A stretch of 64,000 nucleotides of DNA from Saccharina japonica (taxonomy: Eukaryota; Sar; Phaeophyceae; Laminariales; Laminariaceae), in the NCBI GenBank assembly GCA_008828725.1, contig MEHQ01003258.1, positions 62,001-126,000 on the forward strand, read 5' to 3'. A program made the translations under genes and the position numbers. Position 1 is the first letter of the stretch, and each line of letters begins with the position of its first letter. Below, one piece after another: positions 33,862 to 45,822 of this stretch. Below the pieces are notes generated by a model. The model had not been told where the DNA came from, did no database searches, and saw only the letters and a program-made list of their open reading frames with translations.

Positions 33862-36800
33862 CTGCTACAATGAAACAAGCAACGGGCTCTGAGGAGGTGA
33901 CAGGCATCCATGAAGTGTAAAGTTGATGGGTCATATACTTCCAACTGCATCAGGCTGTTCGTTCGGCGACACATTGGTATGTGTTTCACATTATGATACA
34001 AACTACACCGAACGTGGGTATCAGCTGAGTGGGCGCCGAAAGTCACTAACAAGACTGTCTCATTCGATGGTAGCAACATATGGGGTGTAACCTAACCAAG
34101 GCCAATTTCGGCAATTGTTGTGCATAAGCACGATCCGGTGTGGGAGGATGAAAAAGTCAGACCAGGGTGTGCTGTTCAACAAGGTTTGGAACGGTGGATC
34201 CCCTCCCCAACCCGAACATTGCAATTGCAATGCGTATGGCGATGCCGTTGCAGGTCTGCTAATTGCCACCCTCAGTGGTTGAAAGGGGTATCATCACCAT
34301 ACGTCGGACTACGGATAGGAAAAAAGAGGTCGGGGTGCGAACAGGGTCGAGGTACACGAGTGTTGATCACCAAACAGGCGCGTGACTGGCGGGTGGTGTC
34401 AAGACGTCTGCGTGGTCTTGAAGGCCTGCCATGTGGGCTACCTCAAGGACAACAGAGCGGTGGAGTCAAAACCCATTGATGGCGTGCGTCGAACATAAAG
34501 TAAATGCCGAGTTCCGCCTAGCGCTCTATAAGTATTGTGCGTGTGGCTGAACCTCAGTTGTGGTGGTCGGACACACATCGGTGTACAGACTGCAGGCGGC
34601 ATAGGAGGACAACAACCTATTGTTAGAGGCTCGAACTCGAGTTGCCAAACAAAAAAAGAGGTTAGTGACATACTCCAATACACTATACGAGGTAACGCAA
34701 AAACCTGTCCCCCAAACCTGTAAATAACCCTACAAAAGTAAAGAGGACTGGGCAGATCTTTGTCGGGTTACGACATTTCCAATCACAAACCACCGACCCC
34801 GGGGTCGTCACCTTGGAAAGGTCAGAGTACAAGAACCAGTGTAGGCGCTGAGGAGCACGGAGCCAAGAAAGTAGGAAAGAAAATCCTTGACAAACAACGA
34901 AGCAACCAGGTGGGGTAGGTGATTCGTCTCGATGTGAGACTAATAGCTGAGTGGTATTGTATTATATATCCCGAGGAATGCATTAACTACGCCGTTTCGG
35001 AAGCAACATACTATGTCAACTCGAACATTATGAGGCATCGCCTCGCGTTGTTCAGGAATGGTGGAGACCCCACAGCAAACCGTCCGCCCCGGTGAAAGTA
35101 AAGGGGGAAGAGGGTTGCGACCACCGAATGTGTTTTTTTTACAGAGTGCAGTTTATTCCAGCCAACCAGAACAAGTATGGCAGGCGTGGCCACAAGCAAG
35201 TCTGTCGTGGTTGCGTACATTAGTAGAGACTCAGGCCCGCTATGTAAATAGGAAACAGTCAATCACTGAAGGCACGTATCCAGTGAAAGGACGTACCCGA
35301 CGACGTTCGGGACTTGATTGCAAAAATGGCGTGTCGATGAAACACGTGTTCGTTGCTGTGGGTATTGTCATGTGCTTATTACAAGGTAACGATGACATAC
35401 GTTGTCCATGGCTTCATACGAGCAAAATAGTGAAACAAACAGACGATCGCCCGAGTAGTGGGATGAGCTAAGCATTGCAGTGGGTACGGTGCGACGATAA
35501 ATAAGGAACGTCTGAGGAACGATTATTGTTTTATTGCACGCAGTATGCGTCATAACGGACACAAGCTGATATATACTGGCTTGGTCGGTTGGCACTCTCA
35601 ACCCATGTGATGTTTGTATTGACAATATACGGCGGGTCGGCATGTTGGCGTTGCTGAACATGACACGGTATATGTGTATGTGTTTTGCTTTGCTCGGAAT
35701 GCGTCTTGGACAGGACGGAGCGGCGACATGACAGGAACCCCTAATGTATCATATGTAAAATGCCGGCGCGCAAGGAAGATTAACTCCGAGTACGCACAAC
35801 ACGTTCAACGCTAGGCTGGCAGACGGTCCTGGCAACGGCTTGTGCTATAAAATATGATAACCTATCGCCCTATTAGACGTGCAGCGGGCAACGGGTGATC
35901 CGCAGGTCCCCGCTGCATGAATCCCAGTTTTCTACTAGACGGAGGTTGGAGTGGGACTTTTGTGCATGAGACAAACACACATGCCAGACACGAGCGAGGC
36001 TAGTGTCACTATATTTTTGCGTATCAATGCTTTTCAATCGAGAAGAAGAGGTGTTTCAGAAGGCGGGGACATGTACAAGAACGAAGCGAATAAATCGCCT
36101 GCTTTCACACTCGTCACGAAGATTTCGAGTAGAGCATTGAGTTTGGACGTTTATTTGACACGAACGGTCAATGAATGCCTTGTAGAATAATGTTAATGGC
36201 GGTCGCAAGAACACGGAAGGTCAATGGTATCCAGTCTGTTAAGCTTAGGTTGTGACTGCGTTCTTGACGACAAAGATAAGTAGTGGACGGAGCAAGAAAG
36301 TGAGAACGGACGAAGTAGACGCAGGTGCCCGAACATAGTGTTCCTTCCCCCGGTACGGATATGTTCTACCCGCGGGGGACAGGAGGGAGTGATAGGTAGG
36401 GAGAAAATCAGAGTGACTGGGTTTTCGTAGTCTAAACCTCGCTTGAACTGGGTAAACGTTATTGGGGTGTTGGTAGCCGACGACATTGGTCAGAGTATTC
36501 AAACGTTGTTGTGTGCACAAATCGGCGGACGGAAGGAGCTGAGCAACCATCAGAGTTTCAACATGCAGTGGCGCTGGTTGAACTGGTGCTGTATCATTCA
36601 CAAGGTCGTGACGAGGTTCACGATTAAGTTCCGGTACGTGTAACGCGGTCCCGGAGTTTGGTATCGGGTAGTAGTGCGAGGTCTTCAAACCGAAGCTTAC
36701 CACCTTCCATGCATGAACCGCAATCATTGCAGCGCCACTAAATGGTAAGGTCCCAAACAAAAAATACATTTCAAATAGAACACGCGATTTGGACGCGGAG

Positions 36801-37973
36801 AAAGTCGGCCCGTCAATAAAGATTAAAACAAAAACTAGGGCGGGCGAGTCCTGGGGTTACTGTCTGTTGAAGACCTCATTCCAAGATCCGAGTGTTTCTT
36901 CACCTTCCTCCCATATGCACCACCAAACTTGGTGGAGAGAAGTTCTGCAGACTCTAAAGGGGCGCGCGAATTTGAAGCATCCACTCTAGAATCACGGTCG
37001 GCCGGCAACCTTTCCAAGTTTGTGGCCCTATCGCCACATTTTCGGTCATCGATAGTCCCGTGACCGACACAACGGTTATTCAAGGCGTCGTAGAAAAGGG
37101 GCTGCCGACTAAGAATTACATATCTGCAGTGAATGCTTGAAAGTAGGTGTAGGCGTCGCTACGAGCCTGTGTTTCGTCTTAACGGCCCGTGGACTAACTA
37201 TGTTTGTGTTACCACATTGGGTAGAGACAGACGTGGCAGCCTGTGCTTCGTTTTAGCGGCCCGTGAACTAACTATGTTTGTGTTACCACATTGGGTAGGG
37301 ACAGACGTTGCAGAATATCACTTTAATAAAAACTGGCAACTGGCAGACAAGTTGAGACTTCGGGTGAAGGTAGGGCTAGGGTTAGGCCCACGTGCGGCTC
37401 CATGCATGACCGCAATGATCGCGTGTTCCAAACTCAAGGCTATACGTGCGACGGTAACGCCGACAGGCGCATTTAAACACTTCCAGGCGCCACAAGCATG
37501 ACCTGGAACCTCTGCCCAACTATAAATAACAATGGGAAGCCAAAACCAATTAAGACCACCCTTGTCACCGCATATGCTGGTTAGTTTATGTGTCGTTATT
37601 TTATTTCCATGATTGCTGCCGCGCTGAGAGATCAGCCCGGGTGTATATCCTCAGTGAGACCCTGCTTTGCGGCAGGAGGCCTCATATAATTTAATACCTG
37701 GCACCCTAATAATAATAATACCTGGCACATCTTTAATATGATAGTTGAAGCCGCAGAATAATATCACAGTACATTGATTGGATCGTGTGGTGCATGCACA
37801 GCCAACAAGGTTGACCGCTACCAGTACAACGTTATTCATCGTCACGTGCTTCTATTTCGGTTACGCCACCCAAACCAAGTCCTCTGCTAGACACACCTGA
37901 CGAGACAAACCTGACGTTTCACGACGTTCGCCGGTACTATACCACACTTTCTTATCACCGTGACTTTCCTCAC
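33862..37973 (-). other. Intron between beta-helix exons B and A (4.1 kb)
   Basis: It starts with GTGAGG on the minus strand at 37973 and ends in CAG at 33862. Inside it, a 74-bp tandem duplication lies at 37165-37312. Several short open frames (for example minus 36245-36769, 174 codons) have no motif, and other exons could hide here. I infer one intron from the matching phases, but exons of a different type may interrupt it. Confidence 0.45.
37165..37312. repeat. 74-bp tandem duplication
   Basis: 37165-37238 and 37239-37312 share GCCTGTG(T/C)TTCGT and ACTAACTATGTTTGTGTTAC with a few differences. It lies inside the inferred intron and is noncoding. Confidence 0.88.
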
Positions 37974-38054
37974 CTCCCGACCGACCTGCCGTGTTGTCGA
38001 TGAATGCTATAATGCCATTAATGTCGACAGCGGAATCTTGGGCATACACTCCAC
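37974..38054 (-). CDS. Beta-helix repeat exon B (81 nt, phase 1-1)
   Basis: Bounded on the minus strand by a 3' splice site (CCCGTCATAG just above 38054) and a 5' splice site GTGAGG at 37968-37973. It is again exactly 81 nt. The 27 residues begin Gly-Gly-Val-Tyr, carry a Val-Asp-Ile-Asn-Gly turn, then FIDNTA, and end Gly-Gly across the junction. Position by position this follows exon A: GG(I/V) at 1-3, N/DxxG near 13-16, FxxN(S/T)A near 18-23. The two exons would join without a frame change. Confidence 0.78.
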
Positions 38055-41000
38055 CTATGACGGGCAGGCAAGTACAAAATTGGAGAGATGAAAAAGGGGG
38101 TGGTATATATTTCACTCAATCAGCAACCAAATGGCTTGGTTGTCTCCCTCGATGTCACGAGTACAGCATAGTAAGCTGTGCCAATAACTGTCATTAGGTA
38201 AGCTGCAATGACACTGGCCTGTTAGTGGATCTCACAGCATGCGTCATATTCCACACTAGATCAGTTAAAGCTTGAAACGTCTGTGGCGGCATTGATTCAA
38301 GTTGAGCCCCCATTTGTGTAATTGGTGTTTGAGTACACATCCGGGAATGAGAAGAGAGTACGACTATGTGGTCGTGCACACTCAAACAGGGGTCTGGGTG
38401 ACCATTGTCTGGGCGTTGGAATGATGGTGCGACACCCCGGCCTATGATCGCGTCCAAGAAGAGCGCGAAAACGGCGGTAGTCTTCAATGTCGTCCATACT
38501 GGATGTTGGTCTACGGCCATGTAACGAGATCGGAAAACACCCGGTGCGGGTCCACTGGCAGCGTGTCACAACCAGCGGGGGGCTGCACGGTGGTGTCAAA
38601 CCCACTGGTGGGAGTGCTCGAGATGCCCGGTACGGGCCGTCCCTTCATGGATACAGAGACGGTACGTTCAAATGACGTAGATCATTGGCCACGAGCACAC
38701 CATTATTGGCCAGTTCTTCTCGAAAGCTCACAACACGAAAGTGATCACTAGGTATCGGCATCCTCGGTGAATATTAATGGAGACGAAGCCGTGTACCTTC
38801 AGTGGCAACGGACAATTCCTACCTCGTGAGGGTCAAATATGTATTCTGAAATAAATACTATGGTCATCGGTAGCGACGTTCCGGTGCAACTAAACAAACG
38901 CACCGTTTTCGCCGAAACGAGCAGGCAACCAACGCACTAATAAATAGTTATACCCCTTACTCACAATCTGCTATGCTTGTGCCATGTGTTTCCCATGGAT
39001 GTCGAAGGATCCATGCTGGGGCACAATGAGACGCAAACGAAATTTGCTGCGAAATATCTACCGTTGGCTAGATACATGGCCATATACTCGCCAACGAACC
39101 CTCTTTGTCGAAATCGAACGCCGGCGCATTATTGTGCTGTTGATGGCGGGCAGAAGTCGTGCACTACAGTGACTACCTACGCACCGTCCTCCAAACCTCC
39201 CTTGTGTCTCATCCTCAATCAATAGAAGAGCAACCAATCTCGAAACCGTAAATATGACGAGGCAACAAATGTAGACCACTTCAGTAAAGTTCACGTTAGA
39301 TATAGCTGCGTACGTCCAATGTTTTATTGCGTATACTTACTGTAGTTGGCGATAAATAATCCATACTTGGAGGTGAAGCTTTGACTTCCTGGAGAGAAAC
39401 ACTTCAAGCTGTCGCTTTAAAAATCGTTTATCTACGTCGCACTTGCATGCTTGTTACATATGTAAAAATGTCGTTTTCACGTGCCGGGTTCTAAGCTGTA
39501 TGAGCGACAAAACAACTTGTCGATATAACGGCTAGGAATACGTAGCAGGTAGCGTGCTGATAGTAAAACTGCAATGGAAGCGACAGGGAAGCTAGGTAGA
39601 ATGGGCAGGATAGCTAGTCCTTTGCGAATCTTCAGGGAACAACCTGATAAACATTGTATATCATTGGCGAGAGATCTTGGAAATTAGAGCAGGACAACAC
39701 AGAAGTTTAGAGTGGAGGAATCACCAAACCGTGTTTTTCCCAGTACGGTCTAGAGCACGTTGTCCTTTGATGGGCATGCGATATGACTGGCTATCAGTCG
39801 AGCAATGAACTACACGAACTTAAGTAAAACTCGATACTCTTGGTGGGAGCCGCTTTGTGGGTTACAACGACCACTTCTTGCATGAAAAAACTTTAAGAGC
39901 ACGTTTGTTAAAAGGTTCCCCGGGACCTGAGGGTTTTTCGTGGGTGTACCGAGCTTTGCGAGGTAATGTCGATAAAGGCCGAGCTCATCTTAGTGTCGTG
40001 TACTGGTATCGACGTCGTACCGAACCAATCCCGGTACCCCCGGTATTGTGGTCTCAGGTATGATAAGCGAACGGCAAAGTACCGGTATTGAAGAAGTACA
40101 CGAACTTACCACAGTGTCGAATACCAGCATTGAACAACTTACCAAACTTACCGAACTGTGGGGAACCGTCATCGAAGCAAGAACGAACACACCGAAGTGT
40201 CAGGGTACTGGTATCGAAGCCGTACCGCACAAATACCGGTGCCCCCCGTATCGTTTTCAGGCTATAACGGCACCCGGGTAAATTCGAGTAAGCGTACCAA
40301 ACTTGCCAAATCCTCAAGTACCGGTTTTGAGTAGGTACCGAAGAAATCTTCATACGAGTGGTTCAAAACGCATAGACAACCTGTATCACGGATTGCATAC
40401 ATGAATGTGTAGCAACAAAATAGAGATGGGGACAATGACAGAGAAAACAGTAATAGGGCCACCGCCATTTCGACCATGTAGCAAGGGGCAGCAGGGTTAG
40501 CAGCAGCACGAGCTAGCAGAATAATCAATAACAAGAACAAAAGCAACAACAGAGAGGAAGAAGCACCAGCTCGGAATCGGACAATGTGCTGCTGCTTTAA
40601 GCTCTACTGTATAGTTCACATGTACCACCGACACCGGGGGCTACGCTTGAACCCCGTTTTAAACCCCAGCATCGAAGCGTGTATACAGTCGGTCTAATGG
40701 GCGACCTCGTGTTGCTGGTGCTGGTGGTACGGTAGTGTTGGCCTAAATACAAAGCAGCAAAGGGTGAGAGATATCGCACGCAATCGCGTGCAAGGATAAA
40801 TGATGCGAGCACGTTATCATACAAGCAGTCGAATATTCTCCCACGACACCAACTGTGCGCGTAGCGTCCTGTAGCACCCCCTCGGCAACAGCGCGAACCC
40901 CTACTCCGCGTGTCGGTGATAAGGCCAGTTACTATTTCGAGGCACCGTACTCCCGGCGGTTCATGCGCTGCGTATGTATATAGTCGTGCTGGTTCGATCT

Positions 41001-41489
41001 GAGAGGAGTGCGTTGTGTCACTCTTGAATTGGTAAAGACGACAAAGACCAGATGCTGATGCTTGTCCAGATATGTCACCTTTCTGGCTTGTTTTATCATT
41101 ATATTGGAGTACTGGTTTCTGTATACTATGTTATGCCGCGGTGATATGTTTCTGCAACGAGTGCTTCCTGAAATCAGCAACGAACATAATGCACATTACC
41201 TACCTGGGTCGAATGCAACGAAATTGACAGAATTACTTGAAGATCAATTGACCATAATGGTACGGTGGGATTGGCCCACAAGCTACGGCTAGTGTGTAGT
41301 TTCATGCCACGTTTGGTTATAATATATTTGTTACAGGTATGGACGTTCAGGTGCACGCTACAGACGCGGCAAAGAGTCTCCACTAAGCCGAAATAAAGCG
41401 TTCACAGGTACTGATAATCATTTTCGAGTTTTTCGTGTAAAGGGGGATTTCATTTGGCAGATATTAGGTATTCCCGAAAACCTCCTCAC
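38055..41489 (-). other. Intron between beta-helix exons C and B (3.4 kb)
   Basis: Starts GTGAGG at 41489 and ends ATAG at 38055 on the minus strand. It includes a ~340-bp stretch (about 40000-40350) of degenerate GTACCGGTATTG-type repeats. I could not see further FxxN/GGx exons. A minus frame at 38194-38520 has no motif. Confidence 0.45.
40000..40350. repeat. Degenerate CGGTATTG / GTACCGGT repeats
   Basis: Irregular units of roughly 35-70 bp with ACCGAACTT, (G/C)AGTACCGGT and TATTGTGG words. Related in style to, but not the same as, the 42-bp satellite. Inside an inferred intron. Confidence 0.5.
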
Positions 41490-41570
41490 CTCCAAGTGCT
41501 TTAGCTGAGTTGTGGCCAAAATACGTGCCACCGTCGAAGAAGGCTGAACAGTTTTGAAAGAAAATTGCAC
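41490..41570 (-). CDS. Beta-helix repeat exon C (81 nt, phase 1-1)
   Basis: Minus-strand 3' splice site (TCGCCAACAG above 41570) and 5' splice site GTGAGG at 41484-41489, with 81 nt between them. The residues begin Gly-Ala-Ile-Phe, hold a Phe-Asp-Gly-Gly turn, then FGHNSA and a closing Leu-Gly-Gly across the junction. It is the upstream-most of three like exons. All three are phase 1 at both sides, so any number could be added or skipped without changing frame. Exons carrying the signal peptide, start codon or end of the protein were not found in the window. Confidence 0.77.
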
Positions 41571-43885
41571 CTGTTGGCGACGGAAAAATCAGAGTGAGTG
41601 TTGGCAGGAGCTGGTTCCAGCTGAAAATGAAGCATTGCACCCCGGAGCTGTATATCGATGCATGCGTAAACTTGAACAAAAATATATGTATCCCCCCCAT
41701 GACCCGCCGCATCAAAAGGTCACGCACGAAGGATACATTCCGTAAGAAGGTGTTTTTACAGCAGGAAACAAGGACGAACGAAACAACGCTGTTTTCACGT
41801 GCAGCGTATAAATGCTCATTTTCATGATCGGACACGACAACCTTTAACGCTTGATTTTCAACGCTAAAAACGAATTCCATTAACTTGTGGTAAATGGGCG
41901 ATTTTCCATGGGGCTGATACCAATACACCATTCAACATTATTCAACACCAACGACTATGTCGAACTGACTGGTTAGTGTGGACCGAGGTGAGGACAAGTT
42001 GGGACCGAAGATTTATTCACGGGGAATGTATTAAAAATACGACCCTCCCCGCTGAGGTCATCTTTGCACGGTTGCTCTTCATGAAAATATGATATTACTG
42101 AAATTTAGAATGGCGTGCCGTGATATAAATGAGAGTCACAGTAGTTTGTCCGGGGTTGTTCAGACCTGACGAACCCTCCTGCCAAATCAAAACAGGAAAG
42201 TAGGAAAACCCCACAACAATCCTCAAAAAGACCATGCGTGATAAAATATGTACTGTAATAATTATATCCCGTGGGCAGACATTTCCGATTTCCAACTGCC
42301 GAACATCATCGTCGAACACATGCGAATAAGATACATCCAGTGTTGTGCTCCAACCCTCTCGGACACAGGATCAAACGAACCACACTTCCACCACCCTCTA
42401 CACTTATGAAGCTGCACTCGTAATTATAATTCCCTTTAGGCCGTTTCTTTTGGGATTTTGTTTTAGGTTCATAAATGGACCCCCTTTGACTCGTCTGCTT
42501 TTGACTTCGTTTTTGAAGTCTTGTACGTAGCCAAGTGTAGTTTCTTATGGGAGCGTATGACAAAAAAACGCATTTAATTTTTTTCGTATGGGGCGGAGAC
42601 AACGAAAGACGAGAGACCACACATAAACCCAGTACTGCCAAGTACTCCGGTACCGGTATGATACCAGGCACCAGGTATATGATATGTATACAGCAGCAGT
42701 GCTGCAACCGTATAAAGCAGGTACCACCAAAATCGTACTCGTTCAAAGAAGAAGTTAGCATCGAGCCACCCCAACATCGCTCAGCACGTGCCGCCTCTGC
42801 GCGCGCAGCTGTTTCGACCCCAAGCGAGCGACGACGACACCCAGATGCCGAGCGTGCTCGGCGAGTCGAGAGCATCTTGTCGGCCCTGTTTAGATAAGGC
42901 CAAAACACAACATGCTCACAGCAAGATGCTGCAGCAGTGGTAAGATACGAGCTGCCCAGCGAGAGCTCGTTCGTCGACAGCTCCTCAAGACGATCGATGG
43001 CTCACATCCACCTCATCGTCCCCGATGCCGTAGTGAGAGTTCCTGACTGAGGGCCGGGCGAGTGTGGGCTCGTACGCGACCGCTTTTTGAGTCTGTATAT
43101 GCAGCAGCTCTACTGGTGCCCCGGGTAGATATGTAATATAATACGAGTACACACTGCTGTTATACTAAATTATAGTATACATACAAAAACCTATGCGAAG
43201 GGTCAAATATGAACCTCAGTTTGTAACCTCTGACCCTGTTCATTCTGGGGCGCAGAATGAGCGAGGTGGCCTCGTCAAGCTGATGTTCATATTTTTTTGT
43301 GGTCAAAAATCGTCGTTTTGAGTTCCATAAGATGCTGGCTTTTTGCCCTTGGTTAAAAGGGGTGAACCTCAAAAATAAACCCATGAGAGACGGCCTTGGG
43401 ATTTAGTTTCTATTTTAGCTCTGAAATACCTCTATATTTTCTTGACTTCTCTTTTTTCACCGTGATTATTTGACCGTGATTATTTGGTCGAGATTATTTG
43501 ACCGTGGTTATCTGTCGCCGCGTTTGCGTCCGCTTTTCGCCACCATCGAACATCCGGCCTCGAGCAAGCCGCGACAAGCCGCGAACGCGCACTCGCGGCG
43601 GTGCCTTCGCGCATGTCACCTCCCGCTCCCTGGGAAGTCTCGTGGGTCTGCTCGGTAAGCTCGGCGAGGAATCCCGCTCCCCGTAAAATAGGAAATCGTA
43701 AGAAATCGTTATTACCTCGATTAAAGACCAAGGTCTCTTTTTACAAGACTAATTAAAGCAACATGTATGTGTTGATTGTTCGTTTCCACGCTTAATGAGG
43801 ACGAAAATCATTACCGAACCTTGATTATTCGACAAGGTTATATTTTTTTCGAATGTTGATTATAATCACATAGCATCGTATTATA
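41571..43885. other. No gene recognised; GC-rich block at 43500-43690
   Basis: Could be upstream intron of the beta-helix gene. 42547-42897 holds a 116-codon + frame ending in a basic, Ala/Arg-rich stretch without a motif. At 43458-43505 the unit ACCGTGATTATTTG recurs about four times. Nothing firmer. Confidence 0.3.
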
Positions 43886-44310
43886 GTTGCTCGGTACGTA
43901 CAGCAGTAGTCGTACTCATAGATAGCTACGAGTACGTCTCAATATCAGCTCTTTCGTATGCTGTATCATAGTACTTCGTATCATAGATACCACCCTACGC
44001 CGATACCGAGTGCCGCAGATACCGGCCCCGCGACTGCTGAATACCAACCATATCGTGGTTCTAGTACCCATGACGCCGCCTGACCAGGCGGGTAGCGTTT
44101 GTCTTGTCTTGGCCGCGGTGGTTTTGCCAGCTCTCCGTGGCCGTGATACACTGAGAGCTTACATAGATATTGATATTAGTTGATTTTCTGTTGTTTCAGG
44201 CTGCAATACATAGTATCTTGTATCATAGTATCATAGTCGCTCAGTACTCGTAGATAGCTATCAATATCATCTCTTTAGTACGTTGTATCATAGTACTTCG
44301 TATCACATAG
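43886..44310 (+). repeat. Direct repeat pair (43886-43985 and 44224-44310)
   Basis: Both contain GATAGCTA..C, TCAATATCA(G/T)CTCTTT, and TGTATCATAGTACTTCGTATC. The spacer is about 240 bp. Type unknown. Confidence 0.65.
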
Positions 44311-44807
44311 GAAGTCTGCTGGGAAAAATTGAGTGGTTTTGTTGCGAAACCACCCTACGTAGATTTTTATTTTGTCAAGCTGCAATAGCACAATATACGA
44401 GATAGCCAAGCCCGGGTCTGTATGGGCTTCTTTAACAGCGAGGCATTCGGCGTGTGCTTCGTCGCTCTCGAGGGGTGAGGCTGGGCTTTCGACCGTCGGA
44501 GGACTCATCGTTAAAAATAACAATGAATGCAAGGGGGCTTCGTCGGCGGCGTAATGGCCGCCGTCCGCCCCGTAGCTTTCAGGCTGAGTACCGCGAATGA
44601 CAGTGTTCGATGCCAAGGGCCCGTGAAACAATGTCCTATTAAGCTCTTGTGAAATATATAAGAAAACGCGCAGTAGAAGCCAACGACACATCCGAAACCT
44701 GATGATCCGGACCTAGGATGAAGTTTTTATGATATATTAAGTATATAAGACGCTGGTGAAGAAAACCGAACGCGGGAACAACCGTTCGATGTAAGAGCCT
44801 ACAACCT

Positions 44808-45598
44808 GGCCGTTTCCTATGCGGCCCGATTTTTGAGCTTCAGATTATGGTCCGATCGATTTTTCAGCGACTTATTTCGAACATCGAAACAGTTTTCTTA
44901 TGCGAGAAAACACGGATTTGTTGTATCATACGTGCAGATATTTGAGCAAACGGCAAGACCAACTGCTGTTTTTTGGGGTCTGTCTGGCGCCGCGAAGAGA
45001 CGCGCCGAGTGCGCTGTACTGGGCGTAGAACCCAAGGGTCCGAAGCCACGCTGGCTGCCTCTGGTCTGGCGGAGACGCGCCGAGCGCACTCGAGTCGACC
45101 TGTCTTGGTATTTTGTATGTTGACACAAAGAAGCACCCGAGCGTTGACTGACTGTACTGCTGCTGCTGTAAAGTCCACGAGTACGGAGAGGCGCGCGTTG
45201 AGTGCGCTTGCCTTCGTCTCTAGGCCCGAGCCCGCGCCAGCCGACTGTAGTTTGACGACGGAGAGACGCACCGATCGTCGTCTGGGCATCGGGCGCGAAG
45301 CAACGTCGCTGTATCACCATCAAACTTATTGATCGTGCTGGTGCTGCTTGCTTGCTGCGTGGATGACATCTTGAATTTAGAGACCATGCCATTTTCCAAA
45401 TTGAAAATCTGATGACCCAAGTCGTCAGATTTTGGCCCAAAATCTGACGACTTGGGTCGTCGGATTATTGAATCGAAAAATTGCCTGTCAGATTTTGCAT
45501 AATCGGGCTGCATAGGACGGTGTTTTCATTTTTGAGATCGAAAAATACTATTCTGGAGCTCAAAGTCGAACCGCATTTGAAACGGCCTCAGTGTCTAG
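44808..45598 (+). mobile_element. Inverted-repeat element X1 (791 bp)
   Basis: The ends are inverted: left GGCCGTTTCCTATGCGG..CGATTTTTGAGCTTCAGA, right (reverse) GGCCGTTTCAAATGCGG..TTTGAGCTCCAGA. Its left ~310 bp match element X2 (47317-47683) in reverse. It includes a 45-nt palindrome at 45414-45458. It has no transposase gene, so it is MITE-like. No clear target duplication was found. Confidence 0.7.
45414..45458. repeat. Perfect palindrome, 22-nt arms around one base
   Basis: Arms of 22 nt (GACCCAAGTCGTCAG..TTTTGG) pair exactly around a single central C. Lies inside X1 and may be the nested inverted joint of two subterminal arms. Confidence 0.92.
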
Positions 45599-45605
45599 TC
45601 ACCCC

Positions 45606-45822
45606 AAGGAAGAAAACCTCCCTGACAATAAAATAACGTTCATACTCAACAACAAGTAAATCCAACCTCAAGCCATTCGCAGCACAAATCTGGACAAACA
45701 CACTGTCTAGATACAAACCTCACGGAAGCAAAACCCCTCTGACAATTAAACAGCGTAAATACTCAACATGTAAAACCAATCTCAAGCTACTCGCAGCAGT
45801 ACTCTTGACAGACACACTGGTG
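45606..45822 (+). repeat. Imperfect ~110-bp tandem duplication
   Basis: Two copies share CC(T/C)CTGACAAT(A/T)AA, ATACTCAACA, and CAA(T/C)CTCAAGC(C/T)A(T/C)TCGCAGCA, ending GACA(A/G)ACACACT. Noncoding. Confidence 0.7.

Noticed and set aside
35011-35110. FLNNA reading on the minus strand resembling a beta-helix repeat
   Set aside because: No splice sites at the expected distance and no following GG; a chance match.
36245-36769. 174-codon minus frame inside the inferred intron
   Set aside because: No recognisable domain and no convincing splice borders; kept only as intron content.
36900-36982. Possible fourth 81-nt beta-helix exon (minus strand)
   Set aside because: An 81-nt interval ends before GTGAAG, but the acceptor side lacks AG at the right place and the translation lacks FxxN and the N/DxxG turn.
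40932-41010. tRNA-like segment with a GGTTCGATC word
   Set aside because: The T-arm word is present, but no A box and no consistent acceptor and anticodon stems could be drawn.
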